From Microbulbifer pacificus (lineage in GTDB: Bacteria; Pseudomonadota; Gammaproteobacteria; Pseudomonadales; Cellvibrionaceae), in assembly GCF_033723955.1 (NCBI RefSeq), contig NZ_CP137555.1, positions 993,001 to 1,057,000 on the forward strand: DNA of 64,000 nucleotides. The letters are read 5' to 3'. The notes beneath the pieces are model-generated. The model saw only the letters and a list, made by a program, of their open reading frames with translations. It searched no databases and was not told the DNA's origin. Of this stretch, positions 47,836-59,026 are shown piece by piece (the stretch's first letter is position 1; the number at the start of each line of letters is the position of its first letter). Position numbers and translations under genes: made by a program.

Positions 47836-49047
47836 TCAGTCGGCCTGACGGCGCAGGAATGCAGGAATATCCAGGTATTCCATATCCTGATCCGGGTTCA
47901 GCGGCGGCATGGAGCGCGGCTTGCGCTCGCTGTCCATACGGCCTCCACGCAGATCCTGCTGAACCTCGCGGGTCGGTTCCGCGCTGGCCACCGGGCGTAC
48001 GCTTTCACGGGGCTCCGGACGGCGAGCACTGGTGTTATCCACAACCTTGGTCGGGCGTGCCACCTGTGCGGTTGCCTCACCGAGACCGGCGGCCACGACG
48101 GTTACACGCATCTCGTCGCCCAGCTTGTCGTCCACTGCAGTACCGATAACCACGGTAGCATCGTCAGAGGCAATCTCCTGTACGATCTGGCCAACTTCGG
48201 AGTATTCACCCAAGGTCAGTTCCTGACACCCGCCCTCTTCACTGCCGGTGATGATATTTACCAGGATGCCGCGGGCGCCCTGCAGGTTGACGTTGTCCAG
48301 CAGCGGGCTGCGCACGGCTTTCTCTGCGGCTTCGCGCGCGCGGTTCTCACCCACGGCGGCGCCGGAGCCCATCATCGCCATACCCATCTCGGACATGACT
48401 GTGCGCACATCGGCGAAGTCCACGTTCATGATTCCGGGGCGAATCATCAGGTCGGCGATACCCTGTACCGCCCCCAACAGCACGTTGTCCGCTTCCTTGT
48501 AAGCGGCCTTCATGGTGATCTTGTTGCCGAGTACTTCCAGCAGGCGATCGTTGGGGATGGTGATCAGGGAATCCACCTTGTCGCGCAGCTCGAGGATCCC
48601 CTCTTCCGCCACGGTCGCACGCTTGCGGCCCTCAATCATGAACGGACGGGTAACCACCGCAACAGTGAGGATACCCAGATCCTTGGCGATTTCCGCCACG
48701 ATCGGTGCACCGCCGGTTCCGGTACCACCACCCATACCGGCGGTGATAAACACCATATCCGCACCGGTCAGCACCTCAGCGATGCGCTCGCGGTCTTCCA
48801 GCGCGGACTGGCGACCCACTTCCGGATTGGCGCCGGCACCCAGGCCGCGGGTAATGGTGTTACCCAACTGCAGAATGGTGTGAGCCTGCACATCTTTCAG
48901 CGCCTGCGCATCGGTGTTGGCACAGATGAAATCCACACCGTCGACATCGCACGCGATCATGTGCTTGACGGCATTACCGCCACCGCCACCAACACCGATC
49001 ACTTTAATGACAGGCTTGTCCTGTACGCTATCTACGAGTTCGAACAT
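47836..49047 (-). CDS. ftsZ: cell division GTPase FtsZ
   Basis: 403-aa tubulin homologue forming the Z-ring. The tubulin signature GGGTGTGGAPIVAE is present near residue 110, and VIGVGGGGGNAVKHMI lies at the N-terminus. The variable linker (about 320-385) is rich in Arg, Glu and Pro and the conserved C-terminal peptide ends YLDIPAFLRRQAD, which binds FtsA and ZipA. The ATG has an AAAAGGGGAA Shine-Dalgarno. It follows ftsA. Confidence 0.99.
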   Translation of the reverse strand: MFELVDSVQDKPVIKVIGVGGGGGNAVKHMIACDVDGVDFICANTDAQALKDVQAHTILQLGNTITRGLGAGANPEVGRQSALEDRERIAEVLTGADMVFITAGMGGGTGTGGAPIVAEIAKDLGILTVAVVTRPFMIEGRKRATVAEEGILELRDKVDSLITIPNDRLLEVLGNKITMKAAYKEADNVLLGAVQGIADLMIRPGIMNVDFADVRTVMSEMGMAMMGSGAAVGENRAREAAEKAVRSPLLDNVNLQGARGILVNIITGSEEGGCQELTLGEYSEVGQIVQEIASDDATVVIGTAVDDKLGDEMRVTVVAAGLGEATAQVARPTKVVDNTSARRPEPRESVRPVASAEPTREVQQDLRGGRMDSERKPRSMPPLNPDQDMEYLDIPAFLRRQAD

Positions 49048-49110
49048 TGCTGTTCCCCTTTTTTGCTCATGTCTAAATTTAATTATCGATCCCGGTAATT
49101 ATTTTCCGGC

Positions 49111-50349
49111 TCAGAGATTGCCTCTGAACCAGTGTTTGACCTTGTCCCACCACTGGTTTTCGTTGCGCTGCACGCTGCGCGGGCGACTGCGTTTGTTTTC
49201 TTCCGATTTCAGCGCGTACATCAGCAGACCGACGCCGGTGGAATAAATCGGATTGCTAACGATATCCGTCAGGCCTGCAATGCCCTGGGGTACCGCGAGG
49301 CGCACCGGCATGTGGAAAATTTCCTCCGCCAGTTCCACCGCCCCTTCCATTTTTGAAGAGCCGCCAGTGAGCACGATGCCCGCCGCGCACAGATCTTCAA
49401 AACCACTGCGGCGCAGTTCCGCCTGGACCAGTGTAAACAGTTCGTCGTAGCGGGGTTCCACCACTTCTGCCAGCGCCTGACGGGAGAGATCCCGCGGTGC
49501 ACGGTCGCCCACGCTCGGCACCTTGATGGTTTCCCCTTCGCGCGCCAGCTTTGCCAACGCACACGCGTATTTGATTTTCAGCTCTTCTGCATGCGGCGTC
49601 GGTGTACGCAGCGCCATGGCAATGTCGTTGGTGACCTGGTCGCCGGCGATAGGGATGACGCCGGTATGGCGGATCGAACCGCCGGTAAACACCGCGATAT
49701 CAGTGGTGCCGCCACCGATATCCACCATGCACACACCCAGCTCTTTTTCATCGTCGGTCAACACCGCATAACTGGAAGCCAGCTGCTCGAGGATGATGTC
49801 TTCTACTTCCAGCCCACAGCGTCGGATGCACTTCTCGATGTTCTGTGCCGCGTTCACCGCACCACTAACCAGATGCACTTTGGCTTCCAGGCGCACGCCG
49901 GACATACCCAGCGGCTCCTTCACACCCTCCTGACTGTCAATCAGGTACTCCTGCGGCAGGGTGTGCAGGATTTTCTGGTCAGCGGGAATCGCCACCGCGC
50001 GCGCCGCATCGATTACCCGGTCCAGATCCTGCTGGGTCACTTCGCGATCCTTGATCGCCACAATTCCGTGACTGTTCAAACTGCGGATATGACTGCCGGC
50101 GATGCCCGCATACACAGAGTGAATCTCACAGCCCGCCATCAGCTCCGCTTCCTCGACCGCGCGCTGGATCGACTGCACCGTGGATTCGATATTCACCACC
50201 ACGCCCCGTTTCATACCGGTGGAGCGATGAGAGCCGATACCGACGATATTCAGATCGCCATTTGCGGCCAACTCACCGACAATCGCCACGACCTTGGATG
50301 TACCGATATCCAGACCGACGATCATGCGTGGTTCAGTTGATTGTGTCAT
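49111..50349 (-). CDS. ftsA: cell division actin-like protein FtsA
   Basis: 412-aa actin-fold protein tethering FtsZ to the membrane. Seen: IVGLDIGTSKVVAIVGE (phosphate 1), CMVDIGGGTTDIAVFTGG (phosphate 2), GIVLTGGSSKMEG (adenosine) and the C-terminal amphipathic helix WWDKVKHWFRGNL. Located between ftsQ and ftsZ. Confidence 0.98.
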   Translation of the reverse strand: MTQSTEPRMIVGLDIGTSKVVAIVGELAANGDLNIVGIGSHRSTGMKRGVVVNIESTVQSIQRAVEEAELMAGCEIHSVYAGIAGSHIRSLNSHGIVAIKDREVTQQDLDRVIDAARAVAIPADQKILHTLPQEYLIDSQEGVKEPLGMSGVRLEAKVHLVSGAVNAAQNIEKCIRRCGLEVEDIILEQLASSYAVLTDDEKELGVCMVDIGGGTTDIAVFTGGSIRHTGVIPIAGDQVTNDIAMALRTPTPHAEELKIKYACALAKLAREGETIKVPSVGDRAPRDLSRQALAEVVEPRYDELFTLVQAELRRSGFEDLCAAGIVLTGGSSKMEGAVELAEEIFHMPVRLAVPQGIAGLTDIVSNPIYSTGVGLLMYALKSEENKRSRPRSVQRNENQWWDKVKHWFRGNL

Positions 50350-50441
50350 TGAATTTTCAACCTCGCTGGGCAGTCACGCCGACCCACATGTGACATGTCG
50401 GATCAGGGGAGCACCCACCTTTTTATCTGCCTGTTTTGTTG

Positions 50442-51272
50442 TCAGTTATCTGTTTTGTCTTTTTCTTTCCACTGCACCGCAACTGCATTGTTATAGCGGG
50501 TATCCACCCCCGCGATTTTCTGCAGATGCGGCGCCAGTACGCCGCGGGTCAGACGCAGGAAACGGCCCACCCGCTCCAGCAGTTCGTCATGTCCCAGTTG
50601 CAAGCGGATACCGCTTACCAACTCCAGTTGCCAGCCCGACAGGTCGTCAAATGACAGGCGGCGTACTTCCATATCCTTGGTGGTCAACAGCCCGGCCAGC
50701 GCTTGGTACTGGGCCATGATCCGCTCCACCAGCTCCGCGTCGCCGGCGAGTTCCGGCAAGCGCAGATCCGTTAAATTTTCCGGTCGCGGCAACAGTTCAC
50801 CGTTCGCGATCAACAAGCGGTCGCCGCCCCAGATGGCGAGAGGCTCCGCCTCATCCACCACCACATCCACACCGTTCGGCCAACGGCGGCTCACCGAGGC
50901 ATTAACGATCCACGGATTGCTCATCAGTGCCGCACGCATACCGTCGATATCCAGGGAGAAGAAACCGCGCCTCAGATAAGGCAGCAGAATTTCTTCCACC
51001 TCCCGTTCGGTCACCGCGCGAAACGGCGCTTTGACCCGCACATCTTCCAGCGCATCCACCCGGCTCAATTCCGCCGTCGGCACCTGTTGCCAGAGCCAGC
51101 GCGCGCCGTAACCGATACCCGCGGCCACTGCCAGTAACAACACACTCAACAGCACCACACGCAGCGGTCGCACAGGCGGCTCCGCATTCGGGTCCGGCAG
51201 TGCACGGGCACCACGCAGTGCCCGTTTACCCTTTGCCTGTTTCTGTCGCTGCGTCGAGGTCTCTCTGGCCAC
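50442..51272 (-). CDS. ftsQ: cell division protein FtsQ
   Basis: 276-aa bitopic protein recruiting FtsB/FtsL to the septum. A basic cytoplasmic tail is followed by one helix (VVLLSVLLLAVAAGIGYGA, about 39-57), the POTRA domain (about 70-140) and the beta domain (NPWIVNASVSRRWPNGVDV onward). The start is GTG. It follows murC directly; no ddlB lies between them. Confidence 0.95.
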   Translation of the reverse strand: MARETSTQRQKQAKGKRALRGARALPDPNAEPPVRPLRVVLLSVLLLAVAAGIGYGARWLWQQVPTAELSRVDALEDVRVKAPFRAVTEREVEEILLPYLRRGFFSLDIDGMRAALMSNPWIVNASVSRRWPNGVDVVVDEAEPLAIWGGDRLLIANGELLPRPENLTDLRLPELAGDAELVERIMAQYQALAGLLTTKDMEVRRLSFDDLSGWQLELVSGIRLQLGHDELLERVGRFLRLTRGVLAPHLQKIAGVDTRYNNAVAVQWKEKDKTDN

Positions 51273-51290
51273 AATCTTATTTCTGTGCAG

Positions 51291-52790
51291 TTACTGTCCG
51301 GAGCCGGCTTTATCGCCCAGCTGTGCTTCCGCCAGTTGTTGCGCCAGCCCTCCAACATTGCCGGCACCCTGGGTCAGCACGATGTCACCAGGCTCCAGCA
51401 GGTCCGTGAGAATCGGCGGAACCTCTTCCACTTTTTCCACAAAAATCGGATCAATCTGACCGCGATTGCGAATACTGCGTGCCAGCGTACGGCCATCCGC
51501 ACCGGGGATTACCGCTTCGCCCGCGCTATATACATCCAGCAATACCAGTTTGTCGACCTGCGAAAGCACCTGGACAAAATCCTCGAACAGATCGCGTGTG
51601 CGCGTGTAGCGATGGGGCTGGTATACCATCACCAGGCGACGCTCCGGCCAACCGTCGCGCACGGTTTTGATGGTTGCAGCCACTTCCCGCGGGTGATGGC
51701 CGTAGTCGTCCACCAGCATGACCTTTTCCGCGGCGGCATCCTCGCTTACCGGATACTCTCCGTAAATCTGGAAACGGCGACCGACGCCCTGGAAACCTTT
51801 CAATCCCTCGCAGATTGCCGCATCGCTGATCCCTTCTTCCGTGGCCACCGCAATCGCCGCGGTGGCATTCAGCACATTGTGAGTGCCAGGCACGTTGACG
51901 CAAACATCCAGGGTGCTGCCATCTGGACGGTGCACAGTAAAGAAACTGCGCAGGGGTTCCTGGCGCACTCCGCTGATGCGGAAGTCGTTGCCTTCGTCAA
52001 AACCGTATGTGGTCACCGGGCGCGCCAGTTTCGGGATGACCGACTGCACATTGGCATCGTCGCCACAGACCACCGCCAGACCGTAAAACGGCAGGTTCTG
52101 GATAAAGTCGATAAAGATCTGCTTTACCTTTTCAAAATCGCCACCGTAGGTTTCCATGTGGTCGGCGTCGATATTGGTCACAACCGTGACCATCGGTTGC
52201 AGATGCAGGAAAGAGGCATCGCTCTCGTCCGCTTCCGCGATAAGGTAACGCCCCGCGCCCAGCGCAGCATTGGCGCCCGCACTGTTCACCAGACCACCGA
52301 TCACGAATGTCGGATCCTTGTCATCGGCGGCAAAAATTGACGCGATGAGGCTGGTGGTCGTGGTCTTGCCGTGGGTGCCCGCTACCGCAATGCCATAGCG
52401 GTAGCGCATCAGCTCGCCGAGCATTTCCGCGCGGCGCACGACCGGAATACGTTTTTCCCGCGCTGCGGTCAGCTCCGGGTTATCGCCATAAATCGCGGAG
52501 GAGTTCACCACCACATCCACATCATTGATGTTCTCGGCACTGTGACCGATCAGCACCTTGATACCGAGGCCGCGCAGGCGCTCGGTGACCTTGCTCTCGC
52601 GCAGGTCTGAGCCGGAAACCTCATACCCCTGATTCTGCAGGACTTCGGCAATACCACTCATACCCGCGCCGCCGACGCCGATAAAGTGTATCCGGCGGAT
52701 GCGGCGCATGGCCGGTACCTGATAATTGCTCGCGCCGCCGTCACTCATACTTTTTCCAACACTCGTTTGATTCTGATTTTCGCGAGACAT
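51291..52790 (-). CDS. murC: UDP-N-acetylmuramate-L-alanine ligase MurC
   Basis: 499-aa ATP-dependent ligase adding L-Ala to UDP-MurNAc. Seen: [18 protein letters not shown] (UDP-binding), [15 protein letters not shown] (P-loop), [12 protein letters not shown] and [15 protein letters not shown]. The ATG at 52790 lies 1 nt after the murG stop. The N-terminal approximately 20 residues before the UDP site are poorly conserved. Confidence 0.97.
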   Translation of the reverse strand: MSRENQNQTSVGKSMSDGGASNYQVPAMRRIRRIHFIGVGGAGMSGIAEVLQNQGYEVSGSDLRESKVTERLRGLGIKVLIGHSAENINDVDVVVNSSAIYGDNPELTAAREKRIPVVRRAEMLGELMRYRYGIAVAGTHGKTTTTSLIASIFAADDKDPTFVIGGLVNSAGANAALGAGRYLIAEADESDASFLHLQPMVTVVTNIDADHMETYGGDFEKVKQIFIDFIQNLPFYGLAVVCGDDANVQSVIPKLARPVTTYGFDEGNDFRISGVRQEPLRSFFTVHRPDGSTLDVCVNVPGTHNVLNATAAIAVATEEGISDAAICEGLKGFQGVGRRFQIYGEYPVSEDAAAEKVMLVDDYGHHPREVAATIKTVRDGWPERRLVMVYQPHRYTRTRDLFEDFVQVLSQVDKLVLLDVYSAGEAVIPGADGRTLARSIRNRGQIDPIFVEKVEEVPPILTDLLEPGDIVLTQGAGNVGGLAQQLAEAQLGDKAGSGQ

Positions 52791-52791
52791 T

Positions 52792-53889
52792 TCAACACCC
52801 CATCTCTTCGCGACATACCGCCAACACGCGGTCGGTGGCATCAGGCCGGGCGACGCCGCGCGCGGCCTCCGCCATGGCCAATAATTTTTCCGGAGCGGCG
52901 AACAGCTCCTCGAGCAATGCCGCCAGCTGATCCGCGTCCAGCGCGTCCTGCTGGATTACGGTTGCCGCGCCGGCCTGCTGCAGCCATTCGCCATTTTTTG
53001 TCTGGTGATCGTCGATGGCGAACGGGAACGGCACCATGATGGCCCCCACACCCGCCGCCGCAATTTCCGAGACCGTGAGGGCGCCGGAGCGGCAGATCAC
53101 CAAATCCGCCTGGCCGTAGGCCGCGGCCATATCCGCAATAAACGGCACAACTTCGGCGTCCACCCCTGCGCGCTCATAGGCTTCCTTCGCCACATCCAAG
53201 TGGCGCTGGCCCGCCTGGTGCAACACCTGCGGTCTCCTGGACTCATCCATTTTCGCCAGCGCCTGCGGCACCAGCTCGTTGATGGCCACGGCGCCGAGGC
53301 TGCCACCCAGTACCAGCAGCCGCAGCGGCCGCTGTTTGCCGACCCGTTCAACGGGCGCAGGCAGCGCGGCAATTTCCGCACGCACCGGATTTCCCACCAG
53401 CTGTGCAGAAGGCAATCCACTGGGGAAAGCCTCCAGCACCCGGCTGGCAATCTTCGCCAGCAGACGATTGGTAGTACCAGCCACCGCATTCTGTTCGTGA
53501 ATAATCAGCGGAACGCCGCTGAGTCGTGCCGCCACGCCACCGGGACCTGTGGCAAAGCCACCGAAACCCAGTACTGCATCCGGCTGTACTGCCTTCACCA
53601 CACTGCGCGCCTGCCAGATAGCGCGGCTGATCTGCAGCGGCGCCTTCAACAGGGCTGCTGAACCCTTGCCACGCACACCTTCCACGGTAATGAAGTGCAG
53701 TGGAATATCAGCCGCTGGAATCAGCTGTGATTCGATACCGCGCATGGTACCCAGCCATTCCACGGCGGCGCCCTGCGCCTGCAGCGCTTTCGCCACCGCG
53801 AGCGCCGGGAATACGTGACCACCGGTACCGCCGGCCATCACCAGAAATTTCTTGCCCGCGAAAGGCGTGGCGTTTGTGGATTGCTCCAT
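52792..53889 (-). CDS. murG: lipid II-forming GlcNAc transferase MurG
   Basis: 365-aa GT28 glycosyltransferase joining GlcNAc to lipid I at the inner face of the membrane. Gly-rich loops are [17 protein letters not shown] and [13 protein letters not shown]; the acceptor motif [12 protein letters not shown] and the [16 protein letters not shown] donor motif are present. The ATG at 53889 overlaps the ftsW stop by 1 nt. Confidence 0.98.
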   Translation of the reverse strand: MEQSTNATPFAGKKFLVMAGGTGGHVFPALAVAKALQAQGAAVEWLGTMRGIESQLIPAADIPLHFITVEGVRGKGSAALLKAPLQISRAIWQARSVVKAVQPDAVLGFGGFATGPGGVAARLSGVPLIIHEQNAVAGTTNRLLAKIASRVLEAFPSGLPSAQLVGNPVRAEIAALPAPVERVGKQRPLRLLVLGGSLGAVAINELVPQALAKMDESRRPQVLHQAGQRHLDVAKEAYERAGVDAEVVPFIADMAAAYGQADLVICRSGALTVSEIAAAGVGAIMVPFPFAIDDHQTKNGEWLQQAGAATVIQQDALDADQLAALLEELFAAPEKLLAMAEAARGVARPDATDRVLAVCREEMGC

Positions 53890-55118
53890 CACGCAGCCTC
53901 CCCGGTTTTTCTGTCGCCCAGTTGCAGCGGATTGAAAATCGGCAACTGGCGGATTTTGGCGAGGCTGTCTTCCCCCGACTCCGCCTCGCTGTTCAGTTCA
54001 TTCTGTGCACGCCAGGCGAGCGCGAACAGCGCAAAACACACCACCAGACTGGAGCCGCCGGAACTGACGAACGGCAGGGTCAGTCCCTTGGTGGGCAGCA
54101 GACCAGATGCCACACCCATGTTCACAAACGCCTGACCGGCGAACAGCACGGCAATGCCGAACACCAGCAGTGCAGTAAAAAATGCCTGTTTTGCCAGGGC
54201 CTTGCGCACCAGTCGCAGCAGCGACCAGGTCAGCGCAGCGTACAGGCCGATCACCACCACTCCGCCGAACATACCCCACTCTTCGGCCAGGATCGCAAAC
54301 ACGAAATCGGTGTGCGCCTCCGGCAGGTAAAACAACTTCTGCACACTATTGCCGAGACCAACCCCAAACCACTCACCACGCCCAAAGGCAATCAGCGACT
54401 GGGTCAGCTGGTACCCGCCGGCAAACTGCTCGCCCCAGGGGTCGAGAAATGTGGTCAAACGCTGCAGTCGGTAGGGACTGACCAGCGCCATCGCCACCAG
54501 GCCGCAGGCGGCGACGCCCACCAGCATAAACGTGTGCGGCAGACGCGCGCCGGCGAGAAAAACCATCGCCAGAGCGGTACCGGAAATCACAACCACCGAA
54601 CCGAAATCCGGCTCCAGCAACAACAGCAGCGCCACAATGCCCAGTACGGAAATGGGGATCATGAAACTGCTCCAGTGCCGCAGTTTTTCATTGCGCCGGG
54701 TCAGGAAGCTCGCGAAAAACACCAGACAGCAGAACTTGGCGATCTCCGCCGGCTGAATGGTGATCGACCCCAGCGCAATCCAGCGCATACTGCCATTCAC
54801 CGAGCGCCCGACACCGGGAATCAGTACCGCCAGCAACATACCCAACGCAAAAAACAGCAGCGTCCAGGACAGGTTGGACCAGGTGGCGAGCGAAATACGA
54901 CTCACCAGCAGCGCACCGAATACGCCAGCGGCGAGAAACACCAGGTGGCGCTTGAGAAAATACCAGGGGTCGTTATACACATCCGCGGCAAACGCGATCG
55001 ATGCGGATGCCACCATCACCACACCAATACTCGCCAGCGCCAGTACACAGAACGGGAGTACCCAGGCAAATTCATCTATCGGCTCGTTAGCCGCCTGCTT
55101 CAGTTCCGCTTTACTCAT
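53889..55118 (-). CDS. ftsW: septal peptidoglycan glycosyltransferase FtsW
   Basis: 409-aa SEDS protein with ten membrane helices, polymerising lipid II with FtsI. Family segments: NGSMRWIALGSITIQPAEIA, the catalytic-Asp loop YLPEAHTDFVFAILAEE, GRGEWFGVGLGNS and LPFVSSGGSSLV. It starts with a GGGAGGG Shine-Dalgarno and overlaps murD by 8 bp. Confidence 0.97.
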   Translation of the reverse strand: MSKAELKQAANEPIDEFAWVLPFCVLALASIGVVMVASASIAFAADVYNDPWYFLKRHLVFLAAGVFGALLVSRISLATWSNLSWTLLFFALGMLLAVLIPGVGRSVNGSMRWIALGSITIQPAEIAKFCCLVFFASFLTRRNEKLRHWSSFMIPISVLGIVALLLLLEPDFGSVVVISGTALAMVFLAGARLPHTFMLVGVAACGLVAMALVSPYRLQRLTTFLDPWGEQFAGGYQLTQSLIAFGRGEWFGVGLGNSVQKLFYLPEAHTDFVFAILAEEWGMFGGVVVIGLYAALTWSLLRLVRKALAKQAFFTALLVFGIAVLFAGQAFVNMGVASGLLPTKGLTLPFVSSGGSSLVVCFALFALAWRAQNELNSEAESGEDSLAKIRQLPIFNPLQLGDRKTGEAA

Positions 55119-56517
55119 TCATCCCTCCCGCGCACTGCGCGCCGCTGGAGGACTGCACCAGTTCAGCGACTTCGCGCCGAAACACTTCACCGCGGTGCTC
55201 GAAGTTGCGGAACATATCAAAGCTGGCACAGGCGGGAGACAGCAGTACATAGTCGCCGTCACAGGCCAGCGCCTTTGCCTTGGCGATGGCATCACGCATA
55301 TCAGTAGCCCCCTCCTGCGCCACCAGTGCGCCAAACGCCGCGGCGATTTTGGGGCCGTCGACACCGATGGTGACCAGACCGCGCAACACGCCGGCGGCCT
55401 CCGCCAGAGGTGAAAAATCCGCGCCCTTGCCGTCGCCACCTGCGATCAGCACGATCTTGCGTTCACCATCCGCCAGGCCATCCAGTGCCGCGCGGGTAGC
55501 GCCCACATTGGTGCCCTTGGAGTCATTTACAAAAGTAACCCCATCGAGATCTGCCACCCGCTCGCAGCGGTGCGCGAGACCGGCGAAGCTGCGCAGCACC
55601 TGCAGCATCGGCGCCATGGGCAGCCCCACCGCATTGCCGAGCGCCAGCGCCGCCAGCGCGTTGGCCACGTTATGGCTGCCCACCATAGCCATTTCGCTCG
55701 CGGGCATCAGCTTCTCGTGCCCCTGGGCCAACCACTGCTGGCCGTTTTCGGTGATCACCCCAAACTGTTTCAGATCCGGGCGATCCAGACCGAAACTCCA
55801 CTCGCGACGGTCGCGGGACAGCGGGCCGCGGGTGAGCGAATCCGCACGGTTGATCACCATCTGGTGCGCGTGGCGGTAGACCCGCTGCTTGGCGCGGTGA
55901 TATGCACCCAGATCCGGGTAGCGGTCCATATGGTCCGCGCTGATATTCAGGATCGTGGCCACTTCCGGTGCCAGCGAGTAGGTGGTTTCAAGCTGGAAGC
56001 TGGAAAGTTCCAACACGAACAGTTGCGGCAGCTCTGCACCCGGCGCGACAAAATCCAGTACCGGCACACCGATATTGCCGCCCACCCTGACGCTTACACC
56101 GGCAGCCTCAGCCATCAGCCCCACCACGGTGGTGACGGTGGTCTTACCGTTGGAGCCGGTAATGGCGATGACCTTGGGCGCGGGCTCAGCGTTTACCAGC
56201 GCGCGCGCGAACAGTTCGATATCACCCACTACCGGGATACCTGCGGCCACCGCCGCAGCAATCGCGGGCTCTGCCACACCGATACCGGGACTCGCGATGA
56301 TCTCGCTCGCTGCCAGCAGGGTTTCCGGATTCAGCGGGCCGCACTCTACGGATACTTGCGGGAATTCCTTGCGGAAGGCCTCCAGTGCCGGCGGCGTATC
56401 GCGGCTGTCCACCACAACCGGAGAGAAACCCTGGCTCAGCAGAAAGCGCACCACCGACTGCCCGGTAGCGCCCATTCCGATCACCACTTTTTTCTCTGAG
56501 GTTGCGATGAGGTTCAT
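55111..56517 (-). CDS. murD: UDP-MurNAc-L-alanine:D-glutamate ligase MurD
   Basis: 468-aa Mur ligase. Seen: VIGMGATGQSVVRFL (UDP site), ITGSNGKTTVTTVVGLM (P-loop), LNISADHMDRYPDL, NDSKGTNVGATRAAL (DSK motif) and LLSPACASFDMFRNFEHRG. Standard length. It lies between mraY and ftsW, overlapping the latter. Confidence 0.98.
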   Translation of the reverse strand: MNLIATSEKKVVIGMGATGQSVVRFLLSQGFSPVVVDSRDTPPALEAFRKEFPQVSVECGPLNPETLLAASEIIASPGIGVAEPAIAAAVAAGIPVVGDIELFARALVNAEPAPKVIAITGSNGKTTVTTVVGLMAEAAGVSVRVGGNIGVPVLDFVAPGAELPQLFVLELSSFQLETTYSLAPEVATILNISADHMDRYPDLGAYHRAKQRVYRHAHQMVINRADSLTRGPLSRDRREWSFGLDRPDLKQFGVITENGQQWLAQGHEKLMPASEMAMVGSHNVANALAALALGNAVGLPMAPMLQVLRSFAGLAHRCERVADLDGVTFVNDSKGTNVGATRAALDGLADGERKIVLIAGGDGKGADFSPLAEAAGVLRGLVTIGVDGPKIAAAFGALVAQEGATDMRDAIAKAKALACDGDYVLLSPACASFDMFRNFEHRGEVFRREVAELVQSSSGAQCAGGMNE

Positions 56518-56558
56518 TCGTTCTTTTCTGTTCTTTAACTATCTATTTCTATTTCTTC

Positions 56559-57644
56559 TTAGCGAATCTTCAGGGTCGCCAGGCCAGCCAGCACCAGGAC
56601 CACGGTAATGATCCAGAAGCGCACAATCACCCGCGGCTCCGGCCAGCCTTTCAGTTCAAAATGGTGGTGCAGTGGCGCCATACGGAAAATACGTTTGCCC
56701 GTCAGTTTGAATGATGCCACTTGCAGGATTACGGACACGGTTTCCATCACGAACACCCCGCCCATGATGAACAGCACGATTTCGTGACGGGTGATCACCG
56801 CGATAATGCCCAGTGCCGCACCCAGCGCCAGTGCACCCACATCCCCCATAAATACCTGCGCGGGATAGGTGTTGAACCACAGGAACCCGAGCCCGGCCCC
56901 ACCCAGGGCGGCACAGAACACCGCCAGCTCGCCGGCACCGGAAATGGACGGAATATGCAAGTAGGTAGCGAACTCCACATGTCCCACCAGATAGGCGATC
57001 ACGCCGAGCGCACCGCCGACCATGACAGACGGCATGATGGCGAGACCGTCTAGGCCATCAGTAAGGTTGACGGCGTTACTGGAGCCCACCACCACGAAAT
57101 AAGTCAGCAGAATGAAGGAAACCGGTCCCAGATTGATCGCCACATCCTTGAAGAAAGGCACGAACAATTGGGTCTCTGCCGGCGAAGTGGCCGTCATAAA
57201 GAGGTAAATCGCCGCACCAAGGCCGGCGACCGACTGCCAGAAATATTTCCAGCGTGCGATCAGGCCACGAGAGTTTTTCTCCACCACTTTCTTGTAGTCG
57301 TCCACGAAACCCACGGCGCCGAACACGAAAGTTACCAGCAGAGTCACCCACACCAGCCGGTTACTGAGATCGGACCACAGCAGCGACGAGGAAAAGATCG
57401 CGGCGAGAATCAGCGTACCACCCATAGTGGGTGTACCTGATTTACTCAGATGGGATTGGGGGCCATCGTCGCGCACCGCCTGTCCCACCTGCAGCCGATT
57501 GAGCCAGGTGATCATGCGCGGGCCTACCAGCAGGGAAATACCCAGCGCCGTCAGCGCGCTCAGAATCGCGCGTACGGTAAGGTAGTTGAACAGCGAAAAG
57601 CCCTTCACATAGTTCTGTAAGAGTTCAGCCAGCCAAAGCAGCAT
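56559..57644 (-). CDS. mraY: phospho-N-acetylmuramoyl-pentapeptide transferase MraY
   Basis: 361-aa polytopic enzyme making lipid I from undecaprenyl phosphate. Seen: [26 protein letters not shown] (catalytic Asp pair), [30 protein letters not shown] and the [15 protein letters not shown] motif. Ten helices expected. Between murF and murD. Confidence 0.98.
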   Translation of the reverse strand: MLLWLAELLQNYVKGFSLFNYLTVRAILSALTALGISLLVGPRMITWLNRLQVGQAVRDDGPQSHLSKSGTPTMGGTLILAAIFSSSLLWSDLSNRLVWVTLLVTFVFGAVGFVDDYKKVVEKNSRGLIARWKYFWQSVAGLGAAIYLFMTATSPAETQLFVPFFKDVAINLGPVSFILLTYFVVVGSSNAVNLTDGLDGLAIMPSVMVGGALGVIAYLVGHVEFATYLHIPSISGAGELAVFCAALGGAGLGFLWFNTYPAQVFMGDVGALALGAALGIIAVITRHEIVLFIMGGVFVMETVSVILQVASFKLTGKRIFRMAPLHHHFELKGWPEPRVIVRFWIITVVLVLAGLATLKIR

Positions 57645-57655
57645 TTTTTTACCTT

Positions 57656-59026
57656 TTAATGATTCCCGTTGGTGAGTGCCTGCACTACCAGTTCCATGCG
57701 CGCACTGCGGGAACCTTTCACCAGCACAGTGGTGTTTCCATCCAGTTCCGGCGCCAGCGCCTGTATCAGGGCTTCGCGCTCGGAAAAATTCCGTTGTACA
57801 TGTTGCCGACCAGCGGCAAATTCGATACTCGCGGCGGCACTCAGGGTGCCGAGGGTAAACAGCTGATCAATACCGCGCTCCCGCGCCAGCTTGCCCATAT
57901 CGCGGTGGGCCTTATCCGCCTCCGGACCCAGCTCCGCCATATCTCCCAACACCAGAATTTTCTTGCCAGTGCGCTGCGCCAGCAGCTCTATGGCGGCGCT
58001 GACAGAACCCGGATTGGCGTTGTAGCTGTCGTCGATCACCACCGCGCCGTCTTTTCCGCTGAGCGACTGCATACGACCGCCGACACCGGCCAGCGCACTG
58101 AGGCCCGTGGCAATTTCGACAACCGGCAGACCGGCGGCGTAGGCGCAACCGGCGGCAACCAACGCGTTGTGAACATTGTGTTCACCAAGCAGTTGCAGCT
58201 GCACCGGATGGGTCACACCTTCCACCACCAGATCGAAGGACGCACAACCGCGCGCATCGAGTTCAATATTGTCCGCGTGCACCGCGCACTGGTGACCAAA
58301 GCCAACTTCCAGCGTGCGCACACCTTCCGGCATTTCGCCGCGCCAGTAGTCCGCGTAGTTGTCGTCCGCGTTCAGTACCGCCACCGCGCCCGGTTCGAGA
58401 CTGGTGTAGATCTGGCCCTTGGCGGTGGCGATGCCATCGACGGAGCCAAACCCTTCCACATGCGCGGGCATTACGTTGTTGACCGCGGTAATCCCCGGTT
58501 TGGCAATGCCACACAGATAACCGATTTCATTCGGACCGCTCGCGCCCATTTCCACGATCAGCACCTGGTGCTGCGGCGCGAGGGAAAACAGGGTCATGGG
58601 TACGCCGAAGTGATTGTTCAGGTTGCCGCGGGTGACGCACACGCGGTGATGCTGACCAAAGATCGACGCCAGCATTTCCTTTACCGTGGTTTTGCCACAG
58701 GAACCGGTGATGCCGATCACCGGGCCATCAAACTGTTCGCGACACAGACGCCCGATCTGCCCCAGGGCAATCGTGGTGTCCGCCACCAGCCACTGCGGCA
58801 GTGATGAATCCACGATGGCCTTTTCGGTAACCACGCCCAGCACCTTGCCGTCGATGTCCGCGAGAAAATCGTGCGCGTCGAAGGTCTCTCCCCGCAGTGC
58901 AACAAACAGCGCACCCGCGCCCAGCTTGCGGGTATCGGTACATACGGCATCAAAGGTTACCGAGCCGTTGATCAGCTCGCCGCCGAAACGCTGTTGCAGT
59001 TGTTGCAGGGAAATGGGGGCGATCAT
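57656..59026 (-). CDS. murF: UDP-MurNAc-tripeptide:D-Ala-D-Ala ligase MurF
   Basis: 456-aa Mur ligase completing the pentapeptide precursor. P-loop [19 protein letters not shown], the [11 protein letters not shown] segment, [15 protein letters not shown] and LGDMAELG mark the family. The ATG overlaps the murE stop by 4 nt. Confidence 0.97.
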   Translation of the reverse strand: MIAPISLQQLQQRFGGELINGSVTFDAVCTDTRKLGAGALFVALRGETFDAHDFLADIDGKVLGVVTEKAIVDSSLPQWLVADTTIALGQIGRLCREQFDGPVIGITGSCGKTTVKEMLASIFGQHHRVCVTRGNLNNHFGVPMTLFSLAPQHQVLIVEMGASGPNEIGYLCGIAKPGITAVNNVMPAHVEGFGSVDGIATAKGQIYTSLEPGAVAVLNADDNYADYWRGEMPEGVRTLEVGFGHQCAVHADNIELDARGCASFDLVVEGVTHPVQLQLLGEHNVHNALVAAGCAYAAGLPVVEIATGLSALAGVGGRMQSLSGKDGAVVIDDSYNANPGSVSAAIELLAQRTGKKILVLGDMAELGPEADKAHRDMGKLARERGIDQLFTLGTLSAAASIEFAAGRQHVQRNFSEREALIQALAPELDGNTTVLVKGSRSARMELVVQALTNGNH

